This document shows, piece after piece, positions 57,050 to 64,000 of a DNA stretch of 64,000 nt. Within the stretch, counting starts at the first letter, position 1. Each line of letters starts with the position of its first letter. Origin of the DNA: Megaleporinus macrocephalus (taxonomy: Eukaryota; Chordata; Actinopteri; Characiformes; Anostomidae); NCBI GenBank assembly GCA_021613375.1, contig CM038719.1:35297747-35361746 (forward strand), read 5' to 3'. A model generated the notes under the pieces. The model was not told where the DNA came from. It saw only the letters and a program-made list of their open reading frames with translations, and did not search any database. The position numbers and the translations under genes were made by a program.

Positions 57050-57360
57050 CAGCTCTACACTGTTAAAAAAGAATGTTCTTCTAGGGTTCTTTAGCAAGGA
57101 AAAGAGTTCTAGACAGTACAAAAAGGGATCTACTATGTTACAATGTCTGTTTGTAATAGCAGAACACATTTTGGTGCTGTATAGAACCCTGTTCAAAAAC
57201 AGCTCTACATAGAACCCTCTACAACACATTCTCCATCAACCTGAAGAACATCATCTTGATGAAAAGAAGTCTTTAATCATATAAAAAATTTTCTGTGTGT
57301 TTAGGATTCTACATAGAACTCTTTTATTGACTTAAGAACTCCTGAAGAACCATCTTAAGA
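57050..57360. repeat. Interspersed repeat with ggttct/agaacc motifs
   Basis: gttcttctagggttctttag near one end and agaactcctgaagaaccatc near the other form a loosely palindromic element of a type common in fish (MITE-like). Class not assigned. Confidence 0.5.
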
Positions 57361-57609
57361 GCGTGGTCAGTGGTGTTTCTGTGGTGGTCAGTATCCACTG
57401 AAGGGTGAAATAGTAACATTTTATAAAAACTGTGTGAAATTTAGAAACCGTTTACATTTCAAAGTCAACTTGGCCAAAAATACAAGTCATTAATTTTTCT
57501 ATTGACATTTCAGTGTTTCAGGATTTGTTCACTTTCTCTTTGGCTTTATTACATCTTCCACTCTTGTTTTTAGTTCTAGACAGAAACTTAGTTATTCTTC
57601 CAAATTTCC

Positions 57610-57790
57610 ACATCTGCAGTGGTCAGTCCATTGTTCTGAGAAGAGCAGCAGCTTCTTTGTTTGATGTGTCTGTATCTACTTTTCTGCTACACATCCTTTC
57701 AGACCCATAGAGTGGAGGTTTCTTCTCTCTCTCGATATTTACAGATCTGAAGAAAGAGTTGAGCTTGATTTTTATCTCTGTGTGTGAAAT
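57610..57790 (-). mobile_element. Tc1-like remnant, minus strand
   Basis: The reverse complement matches the 53460-53600 remnant (ggtcagtccattgttctgag, gcttctttgtttgatgtgtc). Confidence 0.65.
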
Positions 57791-58063
57791 GAAAGCTATT
57801 AATTACAGTGCTGTTTATCTGATGGGGAAATGATTTTTGTTTGAATTTTTAAATGTTTATTTGCTTTCTTTGACTTCAATACAAATAGATTTTCTTCTGT
57901 CTGATTTCTCAGATAATCTCAGACAGAATGAGTAATATTTATGTGATGAATGTGTTGATTGGAAATGAAATGAAGATGTGAACTGTGGATGTTTGGATGG
58001 TAAAGACGTATGTAAAGATGTCAGTATTGTGAGTGTAATTTGAATAACGACCACATTCTTGAC

Positions 58064-58102
58064 AGTTTTTGAACAGCATTCTGGTCTTGTTGTGTCAGTG
58101 TG
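58064..58102 (-). other. RSS of V25
   Basis: CACACTG (58102-58096), 23-base spacer, TCAAAAACT (58072-58064). Confidence 0.78.
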
Positions 58103-58550
58103 AGTCTCGAGCACAGTAATACACAGCTGTGTCTTCAGCTTGCAGATTCTGTCCTTGTAGGGTGATGGTGTTTCTGGAAGTGTCTCGAGAGACAGTGAAC
58201 TTGCTTTTCAGTGAATCTTTAGCATTTTTGTTTCCATCATAATAAATGCTGTTGATCCATTCCAGAGCTTTTCCTGCAGGTTGTCGGATCCAGGCTGTTC
58301 CATAATGACTGCTGCCATCAGTGATAGAAGCTCCAGATACTGTACAGGTGATGGTTAAAGGCTCTGCTGGTTTGATGACCACTGAGTCTGGCTGGAGGAG
58401 CTCAGTAGCACAGAACACATCTGTGAACAGAGAGAAGAAAAGCTTTATATATTTGAAGAAATAAATCAGATGAAGTCAAATCCAGTTTCAGTTGAAACAC
58501 TCACACGAGGCAGCAGCCAACAGCAGCAGCAGTGAAGCTGAAGTGAACAT
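58103..58550 (-). CDS. IGHV: V25: heavy-chain V segment, beta family
   Basis: Leader exon 58550-58505 (MFTSASLLLLLAAAS), intron 84 bases, V exon 58420-58103. CDR1 GASITDGSSHYG, AWIRQPAGKALEW, CDR2 [33 protein letters not shown]. Intact. Near-twin of V28 through block duplication 3. Confidence 0.92.
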
Positions 58551-58597
58551 GGTTGTGCTGCATTGATGGAAACTGCTGTAGAGGGAGATGCTGCTGA

Positions 58598-58628
58598 TAT
58601 TATGAGAGTAAGAGGAGATTATTTGCAT
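58598..58628 (-). promoter_or_regulatory. V25 promoter
   Basis: Octamer ATGCAAAT (58628-58621). The TATA region reads CATAATA, weaker than in other beta genes. Confidence 0.72.
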
Positions 58629-58630
58629 AT

Positions 58631-59640
58631 CAGTTAAAAGGGGCTGCATGTCAGGAATAGAGCTGGTTCTCTGCTGAATCTACTTTTACCAGAATTGTAG
58701 GAAGAGTTACAGATATGCTCAGACTGCCCTCTAGAGGCTGAAATAGAGACTGCATCTAAAACACCTACTATCCTACTGTATATGCATTGCACTACTGAAT
58801 GCACTCTTATTGGTTTAATAACAACTTCAGTTCCAAGGAAGTTGGGACAGCGTGTCTAATAAAACTAAATTAATGAATTGCAAATCAACCTCCTTCTAAA
58901 ATTGATGACTGACACAGATTCCAAAAAAAGTTGGGACAAAGGAAATTAAGACTAGAAACACTTTGGAACATTTCAGTATATTTATCATAAACAGTCTATG
59001 CATGCTTAAGGATAACAGGAACATGTAGTAAAACCCCACTATTCCTTTATGACACTCCCCAGAAATGCATTAGCACAACAGTTTAAAGTTATTTACTCTA
59101 ACTTTCAAGGGTGAAAGGGTGAAAACTCAGAAAATCCAAAGACATCACATATGAACACCCATGACCTTCAACTCTGCAGATAGCACAGCATTGAAAACTA
59201 CTCTATCTGAAAGGTTGTTGGTTATAAGCTTTCACATGTGATTTTTGGTATTATCCTTTAAACACAAAGATTTCTTTGTATTTTCTGAATTTGTTGATGG
59301 TATTATACATTGCCATTAAAAAATATAGCAATAGTTTAACACATAGATGTCAACAAACACTGTTTATCACTGTAAGACTGTACTATGCACTGTGAAAGCC
59401 ATATGCTAACAATGCCTATTATGTCTCCTTATATGAAATGAAATGATGCTCAGAGGAAATGTATGCTGTGATTTGGTGATTTACAGTAATAATGAATGTT
59501 CTATTTATCAGAGACATACCATATATATGTTAAAGAAGACACAATCCAGATGTTTATCAGTGTACCATAGTAAACTGACCACATCATTGCATGTGGGTGA
59601 AATAGTGGGCAATACAGACATCAGTGAAGGCATCATTAAC
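58631..59640. other. V25 upstream spacer
   Basis: No gene. About 58810-58945 (cagttccaaggaagttggga, ccaaaaaaagttgggacaaa) is an interspersed repeat common in fish, unclassified. Confidence 0.5.
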
Positions 59641-59707
59641 ACTAAGTCAAGTCAAGTTTATTTATATAGTGCTTTTTACAACGATGTTGTCTCAAAGCAG
59701 CTTTACT
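59641..59707. repeat. Teleost interspersed repeat piece
   Basis: gtcaagtttatttatatagt and ctcaaagcagctttact match the 50225-50470 repeat. It ends exactly where the orphan beta promoter begins. Confidence 0.6.
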
Positions 59708-59830
59708 GATGCTGCATTGATGGAAACTGCTGTAGAGGGAAATGCTGCTGATATTAGAAGAGTAAATGGAGATTTGCATATGAATGAAAGGAATAGAGCT
59801 GGTTCTCATGTGGGATGTGTAAGATAAGAG
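59708..59830 (-). pseudogene. IGHV: V26: orphan beta promoter region without leader or V exon
   Basis: Sequence from gctgcattgatggaaactgc up to the octamer (59779-59772, ATGCAAAT on the minus strand) and beyond is of beta 5' flank type, but the leader ATG side is replaced at 59707/59708 by an interspersed repeat. No leader, V exon or RSS remains. In the paralogous units this slot holds V21 and V23. Confidence 0.78.
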
Positions 59831-61137
59831 CCTGTTTTAGTTTTATTCAAAAGAAGACTAGAAGATAAGTTTCACAGAAACTCTGTAAAGATCTAATGTG
59901 AAACATTTGCTGATCATTAAAAAAAAAGCTGTAAAATAAACTCTGAAAGTTTTATCATGCAGTTTATCATACAATCTGCTATTTTCTGAAGGTTTCTTTG
60001 CTGCCATCAATATTCAACACTGCCAGCAATATTTATTTATTTATGTATTTAGAGAATATAAAGTTTCACTTCTTTAAATTTTCTGTGTAGCTTCTTTGAA
60101 ACAGTAAACTAAAACCAATAATAAATGTTTTGAATCTGAACTGAATGTTTAACCTCATAAACTGAACATTATTTATAATTAGAAAAATAGGATGTTAAGT
60201 TTATATGTAAATAAAAGATATGCACATGCTGCCCCCTACAGGCTGAAATTTAAACTCTACCTGCTGTTTAGTGGATATGTAAGCAGAGCTGATGTAGAGG
60301 ATGTTACATGTAACTGTTAAAGTTCTCAGTATCATCAGGTTCAGTATCAGACACCTCTAACCGAGTCTTTGCAACTGTCACAGACTCCGTCTATTTGATT
60401 ATTTTCTAGTCAAAATTAATTTAAATGACAAGATATTCCTTTTTTTGGAGTTTCTAAATTAGATGGTGGGGGATGAAGAAATTTTAAATAACCAAAATAC
60501 AAAGTAAAACATTTATTTACCCATTAAAACATTTTTTACTAGAACCACACATTCAAACTGAGAACGAGAAGAGCCTCTATTCTTAGGAGTCTGCAGAATA
60601 GTGGATAAAAATAAATAAATATTGTGTAAAATTACAATTTTAGTCAACAGAGTGTTTGAGTAACAGTAACATGTTAGTCCTAGAACTGCACTTTCAGCTT
60701 AGAACCATGTGAGGAGCTTCATTCAAATCAAGAACCTTTTAGAGCATTTGTTTCAAGTGTGCATAGAAAAGTGGATTATATGAAAGAACATCAGAACATC
60801 AGATTCCCTGCTTTATTTAATACATTTCCACTCAAAATGCCCATTAAGTCCAAGTGAACTAAAGATTTTGTTCAGTTTATTATTAAAAATATTTCTTTAT
60901 TTAATTTTGTAACTTTTAATAAAACATAAGTTGTGCAAAGACTTTATTCCAACCAAGTTTCTCCAAGAACTGTACATTCAAACCAAGAACCATTTAATAA
61001 CCTTTATTTTTAACAGAGTACATAATAGTGGATTATATTTCTATATGAGAAATTAATGATAAACTCTTTTAACTGTAAATCTAAAATCTGCTGAAGTGAA
61101 ATAATGACTCTCTCCTTCATTCTGACACACTGGAGGG
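59831..61137. other. V26-V27 spacer
   Basis: No gene. Carries the unit motifs at 60224-60370 and 60525-60650. Confidence 0.55.
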
Positions 61138-61175
61138 GTTTTTTGTACAGCACTGTGAACTCTTGTGTCAGTGTG
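61138..61175 (-). other. RSS of V27
   Basis: CACACTG (61175-61169), 22-base spacer, ACAAAAAAC (61146-61138), with one more A in the nonamer than V24. Confidence 0.8.
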
Positions 61176-61620
61176 GTTGTCGAGCACAATAGTACACAGC
61201 AGTGTCTTCACTCTTCACGCTGCTCATGTGCAGATACAGCTGATCTTTGCTGTTGTCTCTGGAGATGGTGAACCTTCCTTGGACAGACTGAGAGTAATAC
61301 TTGGACTGACTGTTGTGTGTAATTGTTGCCACCCATTCTAAGCCTTTTCCAGCAGCCTGTCTGATCCAGCCCATCCAGTAGCCATCAAAGTCTAATCTAG
61401 ATGGTGTACAGGTGAGTGTATGAGATCCTCCAGGTGTGATGACCACTGCTTCAGACTGGATCAGCGTTTGACTCCAGCACGCTAAAGAAAAGCAAACCCA
61501 TAAATAAAATAATATAATATTTAATGCAGAATGAAAACATTCAGTATAAAATCAGCTTATCAGGATCTTACTTGTAGAGAGAGACAGTAATATAAAACTG
61601 CAGAAGATCTTCACTTCCAT
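61176..61620 (-). CDS. IGHV: V27: heavy-chain V segment, epsilon family
   Basis: Leader exon 61620-61572 ([16 protein letters not shown]), intron 90 bases, V exon 61481-61176. FR1 [23 protein letters not shown]1 about RLDFDGYW (Arg replaces the Gly usual before CDR1), [17 protein letters not shown]2 [34 protein letters not shown]. Intact. The difference from V24 is concentrated in CDR1-2, as expected for V genes under diversifying selection. Confidence 0.92.
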
Positions 61621-61707
61621 TCTCCAGCTAGCAGAGTGATGATCATCAAGCAGAACACCATACAGACGGAGTGATGATTGAGAATAAAAGCTTGTAAAGA
61701 AGAGTGA

Positions 61708-61715
61708 ATTTGCAT
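61708..61715 (-). promoter_or_regulatory. V27 octamer
   Basis: Perfect ATGCAAAT on the minus strand, 88 bases before the ATG. Confidence 0.75.
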
Positions 61716-61837
61716 AGTGTATTTGCAAGATTAAAAGCTCTTGTAGTCTGAACTCCTCCACATAGCCCCGCCCACTTCTCTGCATTCTCATTACAGTTCT
61801 CTAAGGAAAGCTGCAGTTATTCTCCAGTTTAGTGATA

Positions 61838-61985
61838 CTGAGGTCTGGAGGCTCTGGGGTGGTCAGTCCATTGTTCATAGAACACCAGCAGCTTCTTTGT
61901 TTGATGTGTCTGTATTTCCTTTTCTCAGTGAGGAGCTTCTTGAACAGCTACACATCCTTTCAGACCCAGAGTGCTGAGGTGGGAT
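61838..61985 (-). mobile_element. Tc1-like remnant, minus strand
   Basis: gaggtctggaggctctgggg, ggtcagtccattgttc and gcttctttgtttgatgtgtc are the reverse complement of the Tc1 block seen at 53460-53640. Confidence 0.7.
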
Positions 61986-62207
61986 GTAATGAATGTGTTG
62001 ATTGGAAATAAAAAATGTAAATTGTGAATGTAAGTAATGATGTACTGTAAAGATGTTTTGTATCAGCATTTCTGTACATATCAAATAAATCTGCTCTCAT
62101 AACATTGAAGTGCAGCATCTCTCAAACATAAATCAAATAGAAATATGAACAAAATAATTAGCTTGATGTCAGACACTTTATTTTACAAGAGTTCTGAATT
62201 AGAAACT

Positions 62208-63134
62208 TTCCTCACTGAATGACTGACTGATTTACTGATTGACTGACTGATTTACTGACAGACTGAATAATTGACTGACTGATTTACTGACTGACTGACT
62301 GATTTACTGACAGACTGACTGATTTACTGACAGACTGAATAATTGACTGACTGATTTCCTAACTGACTGTCTGGCTGACTGATTGACTGGCTGATTGAAT
62401 TATTGCTTGACTGACTTACTGACAAACTGTCTGACTGACAGGTTGATTGACTGACTGACTGACAGACTGACTAAATGACTGACTGATTGATTGATTGACT
62501 GATAGACTGATTGATTGACTGACTGACTGACTCACTGACTGACTGACAGGCTGATTGACTAATTGACTGACTGATTGACTGACTGACTGACTGACTGACT
62601 GATTGATTGATTGACTGATTGACTGACTGACTGACTGACTAATTGACTGACTGGCTGATTGATTGACTAACTGACAGACTGACTAATTGACTGACTGACT
62701 GACTGATTGACTCACTGATTGACTGATTGATTGACTGACTGACTGATTGATTGACTAACTGACAGACTGACTAATTGACTGACTGACTGATTGACTCACT
62801 GATTGATTGATTGACTGACTGACTGACTGACTGATTGATTGACTGACTGAATGTTTGACTGACTGTTTGACTGACTGACTGACTGATTGATTAACTGATT
62901 GACTGACTGATTGATTGACTGACTGACTGACTGATGGACTGATTGATTGACTGACTGAATGATTGATTAACTGATTGACTGACTGACTGATTGATTGACT
63001 AACTGACAGACTGACTAATTGACTGACTGACTGATTGACTCACTGATTGATTGATTGACTGACTGACTGTTTGACTGACTGACTGACTGACTGGCTGATT
63101 AACTGATTGATTGACTGTTTGACTGACTGACTGA
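62208..63134. repeat. TGAC tetranucleotide array
   Basis: About 925 bases of tgac units interrupted by tgat, tgatt, taac and cagac variants. Short higher-order blocks (for example gactaactgacagactgact) recur several times. It is absent from the paralogous position at about 57.97 kb, so it arose or expanded after the duplication. Confidence 0.92.
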
Positions 63135-63289
63135 AACATTCATGCACAAAGACTACATGCACAAACCTATATTACAAAAATAAAGGTTAAATGAAATGAA
63201 GATGTGAACTGTGGATGTTTGGATGGTAAAGACGTATGTAAAGATGTCAGTATTGTGAGTGTAATTTAAATAACGACCACATTCTTGAC

Positions 63290-63328
63290 AGTTTTTGAAC
63301 AGCATTCTGGTCTTGTTGTGTCAGTGTG
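63290..63328 (-). other. RSS of V28
   Basis: CACACTG (63328-63322), 23-base spacer, TCAAAAACT (63298-63290). Confidence 0.78.
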
Positions 63329-63773
63329 AGTCTCGTGCACAGTAATACACAGCTGTGTCCTCCGCTTGCAGATTCTGTCCTTGTAGGGTGATGGTGTTTC
63401 TGGAAGTGTCTCGAGAGACAGTGAACTTGCTTTTCAGTGAATCTTTAGCACGTATGCTCCCTTCATAATAAATGCTGTTGATCCATTCCAGAGCTTTTCC
63501 TGCAGGTTGTCGGATCCAGGCTGTTCCATAATAACTGCTATCAGTGATAGAAGCTCCAGATACTGTACAGGTGATGGTTAAAGGCTCTGCTGGTTTGATG
63601 ACCACTGAGTCTGGCTGGAGGAGCTCAGTAGCACAGAACACATCTGTGAACAGAGAGAAGAAAAGCTTTATATATTTGAAGTAATAAATCAGATGAAGTC
63701 AAATCCAGCTTCAGTTGAAACACTCACACGAGGCAGCAGCCAACAGCAGCAGCAGTGAAGCTGAAGTGAACAT
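63329..63773 (-). CDS. IGHV: V28: heavy-chain V segment, beta family
   Basis: Leader exon 63773-63728 (MFTSASLLLLLAAAS), intron 84 bases, V exon 63643-63329. CDR1 GASITDSSYYG, AWIRQPAGKALEW, CDR2 [33 protein letters not shown]. Intact. CDR1 equals that of V23 while the flanks are those of V25, a mix that gene conversion between beta genes could explain. Confidence 0.92.
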
Positions 63774-63820
63774 GGTTGTGCTGCATTGATGGAAACTGCT
63801 GTAGAGGGAGATGCTGCTGA

Positions 63821-63851
63821 TATTATGAGAGTAAGAGGAGATTATTTGCAT
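63821..63851 (-). promoter_or_regulatory. V28 promoter
   Basis: Octamer ATGCAAAT (63851-63844) with the same weak CATAATA element as V25. Confidence 0.72.
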
Positions 63852-64000
63852 ATCAGTTAAAAGGGGCTGCATGTCAGGAATAGAGCTGGTTCTCTGCTGA
63901 ATCTACTTTTACCAGAATTGTAGGAAGAGTTACAGATATGCTCAGACTGCCCTCTAGAGGCTGAAATAGAGACTGCATCTAAAACACCTACTATCCTACT

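Larger units (their letters stand above)
56020..58790. repeat. Block duplication 3, copy A (V24-V25)
   Basis: An epsilon gene followed by a beta gene with closely matching flanks recurs at 61135-64000 (V27-V28). The right copy has a large TGAC array inserted between the two genes. The Tc1 remnant (57610 versus 61838) is shared. Confidence 0.82.
61135..64000. repeat. Block duplication 3, copy B (V27-V28)
   Basis: Matches 56020-58790 at both ends and runs off the window. From 63180 to the end it follows 57965-58790 closely. Confidence 0.82.

Noticed and set aside
62208..63134. Switch-region-like repeat
   Set aside because: It lies among V genes, has no AGCT-rich pattern, no constant gene is nearby, and fish are not known to class-switch.
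1..64000. D, J or constant segments
   Set aside because: Reading by eye I found no WGxG J motif with a 23-type RSS, no short D flanked by two 12-type RSS and no constant Ig exon; a motif scan would settle it.

Overview
The window is vertebrate genomic DNA from a ray-finned fish, most likely a teleost. It is the variable-gene part of an immunoglobulin heavy chain (IGH) locus. The evidence is repeated two-exon V segments with a signal-peptide exon, an 80-115 base intron, a VH-type V exon (Cys in FR1, WIRQ and [11 protein letters not shown]) and a recombination signal sequence (RSS) with a spacer of about 22-24 bases. The repeats between them are of fish type: a V-SINE/DANA-like tRNA-derived SINE, Tc1 remnants, an L2/CR1-like LINE and a hAT MITE. 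I cannot name the species.

All V segments lie on the minus strand, so their 3' ends face low coordinates and the D, J and constant genes should lie beyond base 1. I label the V genes V01-V28 from left to right. They fall into six families by leader and FR1. Alpha (leader [35 protein letters not shown]) is V03, V05, V06, V08, V16, V17 and the remnant V13. Beta (leader MFTSASLLLLLAAAS, FR3 [16 protein letters not shown]) is V04, V07, V10, V12, V19, V21, V23, V25, V28 and the orphan 5' ends V14, V15 and V26. Gamma (leader [17 protein letters not shown]) is V09, V11, V18 and V20. Delta (CDR2 IWGGG) is V02 and V22. Epsilon (leader [16 protein letters not shown]) is V24 and V27. V01 stands alone. 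Twenty V exons are open in the expected frame; V04 (19-base RSS spacer, stop codon at the V end) and V23 (core Trp to Cys) are doubtful. V11, V18, V19, V13 and V21 are broken.

The layout is a set of nested duplications. Left part (0-16 kb): V01, V02, then alpha/beta units V03-V08, in which 6.9-10.5 kb matches 13.4-17.0 kb. Middle: a block of five V genes (V08-V12, 16.3-27.7 kb) is repeated as V17-V21 (34.6-46.0 kb), and the two copies have lost different members. Between them, 29.7-34.6 kb is a shortened copy of the 9.7-16.3 kb region carrying an RSS without a V and leaders without V exons. Right part (46-64 kb): about three paralogous units, one split by a frameshifted LINE (46.8-50.1 kb), each beginning with a beta element that is dead or doubtful; the last part contains a TGAC-type tetranucleotide array of about 0.9 kb.

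Each intact V gene has its own octamer and/or TATA promoter and is expected to be joined to D-J by RAG1/2 in B cells. The array as a whole is a repertoire reservoir growing and decaying by unequal crossing-over. No D, J or C segments, unrelated host genes, CRISPR arrays or bacterial features were seen.
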